From: Elusimicrobiota bacterium | GTDB lineage: Bacteria > Elusimicrobiota > Elusimicrobia > F11 | Length of the DNA: 64,000 nt | Direction of reading: 5' to 3' | Assembly (NCBI GenBank): GCA_022072025.1 | Contig: JAJVIP010000010.1 | Span: forward strand, 242,050 to 306,049 | Part shown: positions 46,656 to 56,562 of the stretch, in pieces | Layout: every line of letters starts with the position of its first letter | How positions within the stretch are numbered: the first letter of the stretch is position 1 | Position numbers and translations under genes: made by a program | Notes under the pieces: model-generated | Seen by the model: the letters and a program-made list of their open reading frames with translations, nothing else | What the model was told of the DNA's origin: nothing | Database searches by the model: none

Positions 46656-46921
46656 AGCGCGGCTCCGCCGTAACCCAACAAGGAATCAACCATAGCCGTC
46701 GTCCCGGCCCATTTTTTAAAGGATGTAAGCATTGAGAAGAGTATAAGCCGGGACCCAGCCTCTCCGGAGAGGGAGGTGATCCCACCACACCTTCTGCCGG
46801 AACGACTGGGCCCCGGCTTATACATTTGCCAACAATCACTCCATTTAAAAGCCGGGCCGGGGCGACGGCGACCTTCAAACATTTCTTCGTATAAAAACAA
46901 GACCCCGCGATTCCCTTTCAT
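46652..46921 (-). CDS. Small coupled ORF containing an in-frame palindromic element
   Basis: 89 residues. Its ATG (46921) overlaps the carboxyltransferase stop and its TGA overlaps the next gene's ATG, both as ATGA. This is what a real, translationally coupled operon gene looks like. Yet residues about 18-76 are encoded by a long inverted repeat (46695-46869), and the peptide (such as KPGPSRSGRRCGGITSLSG) looks unstructured. Either a short subunit gene was invaded in frame by a palindromic element, or the whole frame is a by-product of the insertion. No family resemblance; membrane subunit OadG would be expected here in a decarboxylase, but its helix is not visible. Confidence 0.4.
   Translation of the reverse strand: MKGNRGVLFLYEEMFEGRRRPGPAFKWSDCWQMYKPGPSRSGRRCGGITSLSGEAGSRLILFSMLTSFKKWAGTTAMVDSLLGYGGAAL
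46695..46869. repeat. Nested inverted-repeat (REP/MITE-like) element
   Basis: Two nested pairs of arms. The outer pair is GCCGTCGTCCCGGCC with a T/A-rich end (46695-46720) against 46843-46869. The inner pair is GTATAAGCCGGGACCCAG (46741-46758) against 46806-46823, 17 of 18 matching. The centre has CCTCTCCGGAGAGGG, itself palindromic. It shares the 12-mer GCCGGGGCCCAG and a near-identical GCCGGGA[C/T]GACG with the interval at 57.4-57.6 kb. It lies within a coupled operon. Confidence 0.65.
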
Positions 46922-48468
46922 AACGGTATCGTCCCGTGTTTCTTGGGTGGCCGTGTTTCACGTTTGGCCATGGAATAACGCAACGCCCGCGAAACAATGG
47001 CCCGTGTTTCCGCCGGTTCGATCACATCGGTGACCAAGTTGCGTCCGGCCGATTCGTACGGTGTGCAGAATTTCGAGCGGTATTCGGCAACATACTCCGC
47101 TTCTTTGGCTTTCGGATCCGCCGCTGAGGTAATGTCTTTTTTGTAGAGGATTTGGACCGCCCCTTCCGCCCCCATCACGGCAATTTCAGCGCAGGGCCAA
47201 GCGAACACCATGTCAGCGCCCATATCACGCGAACACATCGCCAAATAGGCCCCCCCATAGGCCTTTCGCATGATCACCGTTATTTTCGGAACGGTAGCAG
47301 CGGCATAGGCGAACAGCATTTTGGCGCCGTGACGAATAATGCCCCCGCGCTCCTGAGACACACCCGGCAGAAACCCAGGGACGTCCACCAGCGTAACGAT
47401 CGGAATATTAAAGGCATTGCAGAACCGAATGAACCGCGCCGCCTTGTCAGAAGCATCAATATCCAGCGTCCCCGCTTTCACCATCGGCTGATTGGCCACA
47501 ACACCGGCCACCACGCCTTGAAACCGACCGAATCCAATCACAATATTTTTCGCCCACTGTTGATGCACCTCGAGAAAATCTCCCGCGTCCACCAATCGTC
47601 CAATAATTTTCAGAACATCCATCGGAGATTTGGGATCCTCCGGAACCAAGGCGCTCAGACCGGGGTCAGGCTTCAAGTCCAAGGTTGAGGTGGGGCGATG
47701 AGGAGGATCCATCACGTTATTGGAAGGCAAAAACGACAGGAGTTTTTTGACCAACGAAATTGCTTGAGCATCGCTGTCCACGGTGAAATGGGTATTGCCG
47801 CTCACAGAGGCATGCGCGTCCGCCGATCCGATTTCTTCCATCGTGGTTTTTTGCCCGGTGGCAGCCATGATCACATCCGGTCCGCAGATAAACATGTTCG
47901 CCGATTTCCGGACCATGATCAAAAAGTCCATGAGCGCCGGCGAATAGGCCGCTCCTCCCGCGCACGGCCCCGCGATCACCGCAATTTGCGGCACCACGCC
48001 GGACAAAAGCACGTTGCGGAAAAAAACCTGCCCGTAACCGGACAAAGATTCCACGCCTTCTTGAATTCGGGCTCCTCCCGAATCATTAAAACCAACGACG
48101 GGCATACCCATTTGCTGAGCGTAGGTCATCAATTCCGAAATTTTCTTTGCGTGCACACGGCCCAACGCGCCACCGCCGATCATAAAATCCTGGCTAAAAG
48201 AGGCCACCGACCGGCCGTCCACGAGGCCGACCCCTGTGATCACGCCGTCTCCGGGCATCGACTTCGATTCCATTCCGAAATTGTGGCAATCATGCTGGGC
48301 GTGCAACCCAAACTCCTGAAAGGACCCCGCGTGAAACAATCCATCGACTCGGTCGCGCGCGGTCATCAGCCCTTTTTTCCGACGCTCCTCTGTTTTTTTC
48401 TCCATCCCGCTCACCGCTTGTTTGCGACGGCTTCTCAATTCCGAAATAAATTTTTCTTTTATCGCCAT
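46918..48468 (-). CDS. Methylmalonyl-CoA/propionyl-CoA carboxyltransferase (12S-like)
   Basis: 516 residues, crotonase-fold carboxyltransferase of the PccB/MmdA/12S family. It moves the carboxyl group between methylmalonyl-CoA and biotin. Two oxyanion regions are present: N-D-S-G-G-A-R-I-Q-E-G-V with A-G-P-C-A-G-G-A-A-Y-S-P-A, and V-D-V-P-G-F-L-P-G with R-K-A-Y-G-G-A-Y-L-A-M. ATG 48468 is nine bases after the epimerase stop, with AGGAGG four bases upstream. No biotin carboxylase gene accompanies it, and the 5S-like gene at 57641 supplies the second half reaction, so transcarboxylase is more likely than ATP-driven propionyl-CoA carboxylase. Confidence 0.92.
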   Translation of the reverse strand: MAIKEKFISELRSRRKQAVSGMEKKTEERRKKGLMTARDRVDGLFHAGSFQEFGLHAQHDCHNFGMESKSMPGDGVITGVGLVDGRSVASFSQDFMIGGGALGRVHAKKISELMTYAQQMGMPVVGFNDSGGARIQEGVESLSGYGQVFFRNVLLSGVVPQIAVIAGPCAGGAAYSPALMDFLIMVRKSANMFICGPDVIMAATGQKTTMEEIGSADAHASVSGNTHFTVDSDAQAISLVKKLLSFLPSNNVMDPPHRPTSTLDLKPDPGLSALVPEDPKSPMDVLKIIGRLVDAGDFLEVHQQWAKNIVIGFGRFQGVVAGVVANQPMVKAGTLDIDASDKAARFIRFCNAFNIPIVTLVDVPGFLPGVSQERGGIIRHGAKMLFAYAAATVPKITVIMRKAYGGAYLAMCSRDMGADMVFAWPCAEIAVMGAEGAVQILYKKDITSAADPKAKEAEYVAEYRSKFCTPYESAGRNLVTDVIEPAETRAIVSRALRYSMAKRETRPPKKHGTIPL

Positions 48469-48476
48469 ACTGCCTC

Positions 48477-48893
48477 CTAATGCGGCCCGTTGGATTTTGG
48501 CATGCAAAATTCGGTTAATACCCCATGCGTGGATTTGGGATGCAAAAACGCCACCCATTTCTGACCCGCTCCTTCAAATGGTTTTTCATGAATCAGTTTG
48601 CAACCAGCGCTGGCCGCCTTCCCCAATTGGTTGCCGATGTCATCGGTGGCGAAAGCCACGTGATGTATCCCCTCGCCATTTTTCTCAATGAATTTCGCGA
48701 TCGTGCTGTCGTCCGATGTCGGAACCAGCAGTTCCAAATGACATTCCCCGACGTTCAAAAAAGCGGTGATCACTTTCTGCGACGCCACTTCCTCCCGGCG
48801 TTCGCATTTTATTCCCAATGCCTTTTCATAGTAGGACACGGCCTGATCCAGATTTTTTACCGCAATGCCCAAATGGTCAATTCGTTGAATCAT
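48477..48893 (-). CDS. mce: Methylmalonyl-CoA epimerase
   Basis: 138 residues, vicinal-oxygen-chelate fold with two beta-alpha-beta-beta-beta modules. It interconverts (R)- and (S)-methylmalonyl-CoA. Likely metal ligands are His7 (I-D-H-L-G-I-A-V), Glu54 (C-H-L-E-L-L), His77/78 (G-I-H-H-V-A-F) and Glu128 (L-T-E-F). ATG 48893 has GGAGGG six to seven bases upstream and overlaps the meaB stop by 17 bases. It bridges the mutase product and the carboxyltransferase substrate in this operon. Confidence 0.93.
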   Translation of the reverse strand: MIQRIDHLGIAVKNLDQAVSYYEKALGIKCERREEVASQKVITAFLNVGECHLELLVPTSDDSTIAKFIEKNGEGIHHVAFATDDIGNQLGKAASAGCKLIHEKPFEGAGQKWVAFLHPKSTHGVLTEFCMPKSNGPH

Positions 48894-49875
48894 GTGAAAC
48901 CCTCCTCTTTTCAAATGCGTCCAATAAATTTGCAACGCCCTGCGAAACGCTGATGGAGTTGTTCAAGAGCAACTTATCAACCTCCTGCAGGCGCGCTTGC
49001 ATCGTTTCATCTTGAAAAAATTGGGAGATGAGTTCTTCCCGGACCATGTCCCGAAGCCAGGATTGGGTCTGCTCCCGTCGCCGCTGCGCGATAAAACCCG
49101 CCCCCTCCATATCCTCAAAAAATCGCTCGATGACCCTCCACATCTCGGGCAAACCTTCGCCCGTTTTGGCCGAGCCGATGTACACCTCGCTATGCCAGCC
49201 CCGTGTGGCCGGGCGCAAACCGCGCACCGCGCCAGCGTATTCGCGCTGTGAAATTTCCGCCAGCTCTTTATTGGGCCCATCGGCCTTGTTGACGAAAAGA
49301 GAGTCGGCCAACTCCACCACCCCTTTTTTTATTCCCTGAAGTTCATCCCCTCCGCCGGGAAGCAGCATCAAAAGAAAAAAATCCACCATGGACCGGACCG
49401 TGGTTTCACTTTGGCCCACGCCCACCGTCTCGACCAACACCACATCAAAGCCAGCCGCTTCGCAGAGCATCATGGCCTCACGCGTTTTGCGCGCGACCCC
49501 GCCCAACGTTTCTCCCGCCGCTGAAGGGCGGATGAACGCATTTTCATGGCGTGACAACTGTTCCATTCGCGTCTTGTCTCCCAAAATACTTCCTCCTGAA
49601 AGCGCGCTCGTGGGGTCCACAGTCAACACCGCCACGTGATGCCCCCTTGTACACAACTGGCACCCCAACGCTTCGATAAAGGTGCTTTTTCCAACCCCCG
49701 GAACGCCGGTGATTCCCACACGTTTGGCTTTCCCTGTCCATTTCATGATGCTCTGTAAAACAAGGTCCGCTTTTTCCCGATGCGCCGGAACGCGGCTCTC
49801 AATGAGTGTAATGGCCCGGGCCAAAATAGAACGATTGCGCGCCTGTAGCCCTTTCACATAATCCTCGACGTTCAA
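48877..49875 (-). CDS. meaB: Methylmalonyl-CoA mutase chaperone GTPase (MeaB/ArgK)
   Basis: 332 residues. A G3E-family P-loop GTPase that protects and reloads the B12 cofactor of the mutase. Walker A is GVPGVGKST (57-65). V-D-P-T-S-A-L-S-G-G-S-I-L-G-D-K-T-R-M is the switch region unique to this family, V-E-T-V-G-V-G-Q-S-E is Walker B, and N-K-A-D is the guanine-specificity motif. No ATG is available. TTG 49875 gives the family N-terminus and starts ten bases after the mutase stop. A GTG 15 bases further on has GAGG at good spacing and is an alternative. A longer frame upstream overlaps mutB and is unlikely. Confidence 0.9.
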   Translation of the reverse strand: MNVEDYVKGLQARNRSILARAITLIESRVPAHREKADLVLQSIMKWTGKAKRVGITGVPGVGKSTFIEALGCQLCTRGHHVAVLTVDPTSALSGGSILGDKTRMEQLSRHENAFIRPSAAGETLGGVARKTREAMMLCEAAGFDVVLVETVGVGQSETTVRSMVDFFLLMLLPGGGDELQGIKKGVVELADSLFVNKADGPNKELAEISQREYAGAVRGLRPATRGWHSEVYIGSAKTGEGLPEMWRVIERFFEDMEGAGFIAQRRREQTQSWLRDMVREELISQFFQDETMQARLQEVDKLLLNNSISVSQGVANLLDAFEKRRVSHDSTN

Positions 49876-49885
49876 TGATGAAAAC

Positions 49886-52060
49886 TTAAAGTCTGCGATG
49901 GAGCTCCTCCAATATAATCCGCGCGGCCTCCGGAAGCACGGTGCCCGGTCCAAAAATCGCGGCGGCGCCATTGTCCTTGAGAAATTCATAATCCTGCGGC
50001 GGTATTACGCCCCCGACAATGATCATAATGTCGGGCCGTTCGTGTTTTTTCAGTTCCGCCAACAGTTGCGGCACCAGCGCTTTGTGCCCTCCGGCCAGAG
50101 AACTGACCCCAATGACATGAACGTCATTTTCAACGGCCATGCGCGCGGCCTCCTCCGGAGTTTGAAACAACGGGCCCATGTCCACATCGAACCCCATGTC
50201 CGCGTAGGCGGTGGCCACCACTTTAGCGCCCCGGTCGTGACCGTCTTGCCCCATTTTCGTGATCAAGATGCGCGGACGCCGTCCATCTTTTTGAACAAAC
50301 GATGCAACCAGTTGTTGAATTTTTTCCATGTGATTTGTGTTGGCGTATTCCGATTGATACACGCCCGAGACCGTTTTAATCAGGGCTTTGTGTCGCCCGA
50401 AAACCTTTTCCAAGGCGGCCGATATTTCTCCCAAAGACGCGCGGGCGCGCGCCGCCTCCACCGCCAGCGCCAACAAGTTCCCCTCGCCTTTGTCGGCGCC
50501 TCGCGTAAGAGCCTCCAAGGTCGACTTCACAAGCGCGCCATCGCGGTTTTCCCGAAGAGTTTCGAGCCGTTTCATTTGCGATTCGCGCACCGCCGCATTG
50601 TCAACTTCCAAAAGGTCCAAGGGCTCAAATTTTTCCAACCGATACAGATTCACTCCCACGATGGACTCGACTCCCGAATCAATCCGGGCCTGGCGGCGAG
50701 CGGCGGCCTCCTCGATGCGTAATTTGGGAAGACCTGATTCTATGGCCTTGGCCATCCCGCCCATCCTTTCCACTTCTTGGATGTGATCCCACGCGCGTTT
50801 TGTCAAAGCCGTGGTCAATGCCTCGACTAAAAACGATCCCCCCCAAGGGTCAATCACTTTGCAAAGATCGGTTTCCTCCTGCAAAAACAACTGGGTGTTG
50901 CGGGCGATGCGCGCTGAAAACTCCGACGGCAAGGCAATGGCCTCGTCCAAGGAGTTTGTGTGGAGGGACTGCGTGTGCCCGTGCGTCGCCGCCATCGCCT
51001 CCAGACAGGTTCGCACCACGTTGTTAAACGGGTCCTGCTCGGTGAGGCTCCAGCCCGATGTTTGGGAATGCGTCCGGAGAGCCATCGACTTCGGGTTTTT
51101 CGGATGATAGGCCCGGATAATCTGTGCCCACAAGGCTCTGGCCGCGCGCATTTTGGCGATCTCCATGAAAAAGTTTTTCCCCTGCGCCCAAAAGAAAGAG
51201 AGGCGCGGCGCGAAGGAATCAATATCAATGCCGGCTTTGAGTCCTGTGCGCACGTATTCCCAGCCGTCCGCCAACGTGTAGGCCATCTCCAAATCCACGG
51301 TGGCCCCCGCCTCCTGCATGTGATAACCCGATATGCTGATGCTGTTGAACTTCGGCATGTGCTTTGAGGTAAACGAAAAAATGTCCGCCACGATTCGCAT
51401 CGACGAGCCGGGTGGGTAAATGTAGGTATTGCGCACCAAATATTCTTTCAAGATGTCATTTTGGATGGTGCCGGAGAGTTGATCCATCTTGACCCCTTGT
51501 TCTTCGGCGGCCACGATGTAAAAAGCCAGGATCGGCAGCACCGCGCCATTCATGGTCATCGAAACGGAAATCCGATCCAATGGAATCTGGTCGAATAAAA
51601 TTTTCATGTCCAAAACGGAATTGATGGCGACACCGGCCTTTCCCACATCCGCAAAAGCGCGCGGATGATCAGAATCGTAACCGCGGTGAGTGGGCAAATC
51701 AAAGGCCACCGACAACCCTTTCTGGCCAGCCGCCAAGTTCCGACGGTAAAAGGCGTTGCTTTCTTCAGCCGTCGAAAACCCCGCGTATTGCCGAATTGTC
51801 CACGGACGCGTGACATACATGGAGGGATAGGGCCCGCGTACATAGGGAGGAAAACCAGGCATGGAGTTTAACATCCCGGCCTCAGGCAAATCCTCCGACC
51901 GATAGAGCGGTTTCACATCCATCTGGTCAATCGTTTGGGCCACCCATTCTTGGAAGGGACGGCCGGTTTCTTTTTCCACGGCGTTCTGCCACTCTTTAAA
52001 TGAAACATCCCGCAGAGGTGGGTTGAAGGGAATCTTTGTGAAGTCGGGATGGGCGGTCAT
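49886..52060 (-). CDS. mutB: Methylmalonyl-CoA mutase large (catalytic) subunit
   Basis: 724 residues. An adenosylcobalamin enzyme that interconverts succinyl-CoA and (R)-methylmalonyl-CoA. The TIM barrel has [18 protein letters not shown] and [14 protein letters not shown] for substrate. The C-terminal B12 domain has D606-G-H608-D-R-G with His608 as lower axial ligand, and [10 protein letters not shown] and G-G-V-I-P for the nucleotide tail. ATG 52060 overlaps the mutA stop (ATGA), with GGAGGAG upstream. The B12 dependence means cobalamin must be made or imported by genes outside this window. Confidence 0.97.
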   Translation of the reverse strand: MTAHPDFTKIPFNPPLRDVSFKEWQNAVEKETGRPFQEWVAQTIDQMDVKPLYRSEDLPEAGMLNSMPGFPPYVRGPYPSMYVTRPWTIRQYAGFSTAEESNAFYRRNLAAGQKGLSVAFDLPTHRGYDSDHPRAFADVGKAGVAINSVLDMKILFDQIPLDRISVSMTMNGAVLPILAFYIVAAEEQGVKMDQLSGTIQNDILKEYLVRNTYIYPPGSSMRIVADIFSFTSKHMPKFNSISISGYHMQEAGATVDLEMAYTLADGWEYVRTGLKAGIDIDSFAPRLSFFWAQGKNFFMEIAKMRAARALWAQIIRAYHPKNPKSMALRTHSQTSGWSLTEQDPFNNVVRTCLEAMAATHGHTQSLHTNSLDEAIALPSEFSARIARNTQLFLQEETDLCKVIDPWGGSFLVEALTTALTKRAWDHIQEVERMGGMAKAIESGLPKLRIEEAAARRQARIDSGVESIVGVNLYRLEKFEPLDLLEVDNAAVRESQMKRLETLRENRDGALVKSTLEALTRGADKGEGNLLALAVEAARARASLGEISAALEKVFGRHKALIKTVSGVYQSEYANTNHMEKIQQLVASFVQKDGRRPRILITKMGQDGHDRGAKVVATAYADMGFDVDMGPLFQTPEEAARMAVENDVHVIGVSSLAGGHKALVPQLLAELKKHERPDIMIIVGGVIPPQDYEFLKDNGAAAIFGPGTVLPEAARIILEELHRRL

Positions 52061-54195
52061 GACTTTCTCTCCTCCAGTTCAACCAACCGACTTAAAACAT
52101 CGAGTGCGTTTGCTTTCAGGTGAATGAATTCGTCCACTCCCAGTTTTTTAAAACCCTCCACTTGTTCGGCGGGATAGCCCGCCAGCACGACGCGAACACC
52201 CGGAACTCTATTTTTAAGTCCCTCGACCAGCGGCGGAACCAGGTGCGGATAGGTTTCATCGGTTGAGCATATCACCACAATTGAAGACTTCGCCTCCGCG
52301 GCGGCCGCAAGGGCCTTCTCGGGGGTCTCAAATCCTTTGGGGTAAATGACTTTGAATCCGGCCACCTCAAAAAAGTCCCTCGAAAAGTCGGCGCGCGCCC
52401 GATGCTGAGAAGCAGGCCCCATGGTCGCCAAAAAAACCGTCAGCGGTTGAGATCTTTTTTCTCCGATCGATTCAACCGCGTCTCTCAACCTTTCAAAGGG
52501 TTGGGCCGAACGTTCCAGTTTCACCGAACGGATCGATTTGAGCGGTGTGTCACTGATGCGAATGGAACGCGTTACTTCTCCGAGCGTGGCCCCTTTTTCA
52601 ATGGCCGCCACACAGGCCTCAAAAACCGCCTGATCCTGCGACTCGACAATATGCTCCAACTGTTGGAGCACCGCCTGATTGGCAATGTCTTCGGATTGCG
52701 TCCGGTAGGAGATAATCTGTTGGCGACGTTTGAGCTGAAATGCCGCGCTGTCACCTTTCATTTGAGATGATTTTTTTTCTTGGGGGTTGGCGTATTTTGT
52801 TGTTCCAACGATGACGGATTTTCGCGTCGCGACGGCTTGGCACCGTTCTTTCTGAACCTTTTCGATTTCATCTTGGACAAAACCCTTCCGCAGGGCTTGC
52901 GTCATGCCGCCGATCGCCTCCACTTTCTGAAACAATTCCCAGGACGCGTGAGCCAACTGATGGGAAAGTTTTTCAAGATAGAAAGAGCCTCCCGCAGGAT
53001 CTATGAAGGGAGTCAAATTCGATTCTTTCTCCAAGATAAGTTGGGTGTTACGAGCCAGACGCCTTGAAAAATCGTCCGGCGTTCGAAACGTTTCATCAAA
53101 GGCCCCGACTTGAAGGCTGTCGACCCCACTCAAGACAGCCGCGAAGGCTTCGACCGTTCCTCTCAATAAGTTCACGGTGGGGTCATAAACCGTTTTATTT
53201 CGATGCGAGGTCCGGGCATGAATATGGAGGCGCTGCGCGCTTTCATCGCCTCCCAACGTTGAAACCACCTGGCTCCACAACATGCGAAGCGCGCGCAGTT
53301 TCGAAATTTCCATAAAAAACTGGTTCCCCACCGTCATGGCGAACCGAAGTCGCGGAGCCACGTCATTGATCGGGAGATGATGGTCCATCATAGCGCGCAG
53401 ATATTCAACGCCGGTGGCCAAACCAAACGCCAGCTCTTGAACGGCATGGCCGCCACTTTCATGCCAAGCGCGGGTGTGAACGCATATGGTTTGAAGCTTC
53501 GGCGATTTTTCTTGCGCCCAGCGCGTGAGCACGCTCATTTCGCGGTAAGATCCTTCCAACGATTGTGGCAATCCCCCCTCATGCGAAATGACGCCCAACG
53601 GGTCCATCTCGATACATCCGCGGAGGTTTTCCGGATTTTGTCCCCGACGGCGAACCAACGCCATCAACAGCGCCGCAATGGGCATTGCCGAAGAACCGGA
53701 TCGGATAAAAAGAGAGGTCTTGGATAAATCGATTCCCGCCAACGCCCGATCCAAATCCTCGATGGTTGCGATGGAAAGACCGCCCACTCCCACCTCGCCG
53801 GGTTCCGCCCAATCGGGATCGTGGCCATTTCGTGTCGCTTTGTCCAACACGACATTGAGAGCCGTGAGACCGCGTTCAACGGAATTCCGCGCGGCTTCAT
53901 TGAATTCCGCGGCGCTGGAAAAATCCATCTCCTGCGATATCTCCCACCCCTTTTCCGTATATCCGGAGGCTCGCCCACCCCTAATATAGGGCGGAAACCC
54001 GGGAAAGGATTGAAGGGTTGTTATTCCCTCCAAGTCGGAGGCGGTATAAAGAGGCTTAAGTGGAATTCCTTCAAAAGTGGAGGAGACAAGCTTTTTTTCA
54101 AAAGACACGCCCTTAAGATCCTTCTCAACCAAAGCGCGCCACGTTTCGTAAGAAACAGGATCAAAGTCACTCATGGAAACATTGTGAGAATTCAT
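52057..54195 (-). CDS. mutA: Methylmalonyl-CoA mutase small subunit
   Basis: 712 residues, homologous to MutB throughout. The B12-binding box is degenerate: the D-x-H-x-x-G of the large subunit is replaced by [10 protein letters not shown], as expected for the non-catalytic partner in the heterodimer. The N-terminal linker ([11 protein letters not shown]) and barrel ([13 protein letters not shown]) are conserved. The start is either ATG 54195 or ATG 54174; neither has a strong ribosome-binding site, and the gene begins three bases after the pyrophosphatase stop, suggesting coupling. Confidence 0.94.
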   Translation of the reverse strand: MNSHNVSMSDFDPVSYETWRALVEKDLKGVSFEKKLVSSTFEGIPLKPLYTASDLEGITTLQSFPGFPPYIRGGRASGYTEKGWEISQEMDFSSAAEFNEAARNSVERGLTALNVVLDKATRNGHDPDWAEPGEVGVGGLSIATIEDLDRALAGIDLSKTSLFIRSGSSAMPIAALLMALVRRRGQNPENLRGCIEMDPLGVISHEGGLPQSLEGSYREMSVLTRWAQEKSPKLQTICVHTRAWHESGGHAVQELAFGLATGVEYLRAMMDHHLPINDVAPRLRFAMTVGNQFFMEISKLRALRMLWSQVVSTLGGDESAQRLHIHARTSHRNKTVYDPTVNLLRGTVEAFAAVLSGVDSLQVGAFDETFRTPDDFSRRLARNTQLILEKESNLTPFIDPAGGSFYLEKLSHQLAHASWELFQKVEAIGGMTQALRKGFVQDEIEKVQKERCQAVATRKSVIVGTTKYANPQEKKSSQMKGDSAAFQLKRRQQIISYRTQSEDIANQAVLQQLEHIVESQDQAVFEACVAAIEKGATLGEVTRSIRISDTPLKSIRSVKLERSAQPFERLRDAVESIGEKRSQPLTVFLATMGPASQHRARADFSRDFFEVAGFKVIYPKGFETPEKALAAAAEAKSSIVVICSTDETYPHLVPPLVEGLKNRVPGVRVVLAGYPAEQVEGFKKLGVDEFIHLKANALDVLSRLVELEERKS

Positions 54196-54198
54196 CGC

Positions 54199-56541
54199 CT
54201 AGAAAAAGAGCCTCTGGAATAGATTCCCATACGCGACGATGACCCCTGAGGTCACGATCGCCACCATCGCCATGAGTTTGATCAAAATGTTGAGTGACGG
54301 GCCGGAGGTGTCTTTAAACGGATCTCCCACGGTGTCCCCGACCACGGCCGCCTTGTGCGCCGCCGACCCTTTTCCGCCGAAATGCCCTTTCTCAATAAAT
54401 TTTTTCGAATTGTCCCAGGATCCGCCCGCGTTGTTCATCATAATGGCGATGACAAATCCTCCCCCCATCCCCCCCGTAAGAAGTCCGATAACCCCTGGAA
54501 TTCCCAAAAGTAGTCCGGTGGCCAGCGGAATCCCCAACGCGAGGAGCGCAGGAGCAATCATTTCTCGTTGGGCCCCCCCGGTGGAGATGGCCACGCAGCG
54601 GGCATAATCCGGTTTTTCGGTTCCTTTCATGATGCCGGGATGATCCTTAAATTGCTGGCGAACTTCCTCGACCATTCGGCCGGCCGCGCAACCGACCGCT
54701 TTCATGGTGAGGCCGCTGAAATAAAAACTGCCCATCACGCCTATGAAAAGGCCGCTCAGGAGCATGGGATTCATGATCGTTAGATCGTAGGCTTTTACGA
54801 AATCCGACATTTGACTCTGGAGCAATGGAATGAGGATGGCACCATCAACAGAATCCGGCGATCCCGGGACCGAAAAAGCGTAGCCCGAACCCTTGACGAC
54901 AAAGAATCCTCCGTTCTCGTTGGCGAACCGCCCAATCCAAAGTTTAATCTCCTCCAGATAAGCGGCCAAAAGAGCCAGCGCGGTGAGGGCCGCGGAGGCC
55001 ACAGCAAACCCTTTCCCCGTCGCAGCCGTGGTGTTGCCCAACATGTCCAACGTATCCGTGCGCGCCCGAACATCCGGCCCAAGGCCCGACATCTCCGCAT
55101 TTCCGCCCGCGTTATCAGCAATTGGGCCGTACGCGTCGGTGGCCAGTGTAATGCCCAAAGTCGAAAGCATTCCCACCGCCGCTATGGAAATTCCATAGAG
55201 TCCATAACTCGGACTTGAAAATCCACCCGCAAACCCATAGGAGGCTAGGATGGCCACCACCACCGCCAGGACCGGAATCGCCGTCGAATTCATTCCCACC
55301 GCCAGGCCCTCGATAATCGTTGTGGCCGGCCCCATACGCGCCTGATCCGAAACGCTTTTGGTCGGTGAAAACCCATCCGAGGTGTAATATTCAGTTGATC
55401 GACCGATGACAATACCCGCCCCCAAACCCATGACCACCGCGCCAAATATCCCCCACCCCAAGTTAAGAACGCGACAAAGAACAGCGGAGGTCATAACAAT
55501 AAGAATCGACGAGACCCAAACGCCGCGACCCAAAGCCGCCAACAGTTCTTTTTGCCCATCTTCTTCTTTGCAACGAACCACAAAAATTCCAATCAAGGAA
55601 AGAATATTTCCAATGCCCGCGATGAGAAGAGGCGCCATGATATACGCCAATAAGGTTGTCCCCTCTTTTGGCGCCAGCGCGGCGCCGAGAGCCGCCGTCG
55701 CCAAAATGGATCCGCAATAAGATTCATACAGGTCCGCGCCCATTCCGGCGACATCTCCCACATTGTCTCCAACGTTATCGGCAATCACGGCCGGGTTGCG
55801 AGGATCATCTTCCGGAATTCCCGCTTCCACCTTCCCCACCAAGTCCGCACCCACATCCGCGGCTTTGGTAAAAATCCCTCCTCCCACACGGGCGAATAGA
55901 GCTTGGGTGCTGGCCCCCATTCCAAAGGTGATCATCACCGTTGTCATCTCAACGAGTTTTGCGTGGCCCACTTCAGCGGTTCGCATCAATTCCGGCGACC
56001 AGGGCCCTATGAGACCGGCGTGCGTAATCAATTGCTGCCCCAAACCAAACCAATTGTTTTCGTATATGAAGTCGAGCAGGGTATACCACAACGAAATGTC
56101 AAAAAGACCAAAACCAACCACGACCAACCCCATGACCGCGCCTGACCGAAAAGCCACTTGGAGACCTCTGTTGAGTGACATCTTCGCGCCCCACGCCGTC
56201 CGGTTGGACGCCATGGTCGCGGTTTTCATTCCCAAAAATCCGCACAAGCCCGAAAAGAACCCCCCGGTTAAAAATGCGATCGGAACAAACACATTTTGAA
56301 CACCGGCCCAAGCCAGAATTGAAAACAGCGCGAACAGCACCATAAAAACAATCCCGACCACCTGGTACTGTTTTTGCAAGTAGGCGTGGGCTCCTTCACG
56401 GACGTAGCGGGCTATTTCTTTCATTTTTTCCGTGCCCTCTTCCGCTTGGGTCATCCGCCAGTAAAAATAAAACGCGAAACCAAGTGCCATCAGAGAAGAA
56501 AGCGGCGCAATGAGAAAATAAACAGGTAAATCATGGTTCAT
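54199..56541 (-). CDS. hppA: Membrane-bound ion-pumping pyrophosphatase
   Basis: 780 residues with about 16 helices. It hydrolyses cytoplasmic pyrophosphate and pumps Na+ and/or H+. The catalytic D-V-G-A-D-L-V-G-K-V-E, D-N-V-G-D-N-V-G-D and C-terminal D-T-V-G-D-P-F-K-D-T-S-G-P motifs are intact. G-N-T-T-A-A-T-G-K-G has Ala where potassium-independent enzymes have Lys, so it should need K+. The G-A-D-L-Y-E-S-Y glutamate is typical of Na+-pumping relatives; the ion is not certain. AAGGAG lies 11 bases before ATG 56541. Its place in the propionate operon suggests recovery of energy from pyrophosphate made by acyl-CoA synthetases or PPi-dependent reactions. Confidence 0.95.
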   Translation of the reverse strand: MNHDLPVYFLIAPLSSLMALGFAFYFYWRMTQAEEGTEKMKEIARYVREGAHAYLQKQYQVVGIVFMVLFALFSILAWAGVQNVFVPIAFLTGGFFSGLCGFLGMKTATMASNRTAWGAKMSLNRGLQVAFRSGAVMGLVVVGFGLFDISLWYTLLDFIYENNWFGLGQQLITHAGLIGPWSPELMRTAEVGHAKLVEMTTVMITFGMGASTQALFARVGGGIFTKAADVGADLVGKVEAGIPEDDPRNPAVIADNVGDNVGDVAGMGADLYESYCGSILATAALGAALAPKEGTTLLAYIMAPLLIAGIGNILSLIGIFVVRCKEEDGQKELLAALGRGVWVSSILIVMTSAVLCRVLNLGWGIFGAVVMGLGAGIVIGRSTEYYTSDGFSPTKSVSDQARMGPATTIIEGLAVGMNSTAIPVLAVVVAILASYGFAGGFSSPSYGLYGISIAAVGMLSTLGITLATDAYGPIADNAGGNAEMSGLGPDVRARTDTLDMLGNTTAATGKGFAVASAALTALALLAAYLEEIKLWIGRFANENGGFFVVKGSGYAFSVPGSPDSVDGAILIPLLQSQMSDFVKAYDLTIMNPMLLSGLFIGVMGSFYFSGLTMKAVGCAAGRMVEEVRQQFKDHPGIMKGTEKPDYARCVAISTGGAQREMIAPALLALGIPLATGLLLGIPGVIGLLTGGMGGGFVIAIMMNNAGGSWDNSKKFIEKGHFGGKGSAAHKAAVVGDTVGDPFKDTSGPSLNILIKLMAMVAIVTSGVIVAYGNLFQRLFF

Positions 56542-56562
56542 AATATTTAACACTCCTTGGTA

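Noticed and set aside
49898-50722. Plus-strand frame of 274 codons
   Set aside because: Antisense to the mutase B12 domain; it is an Arg/His-rich shadow.
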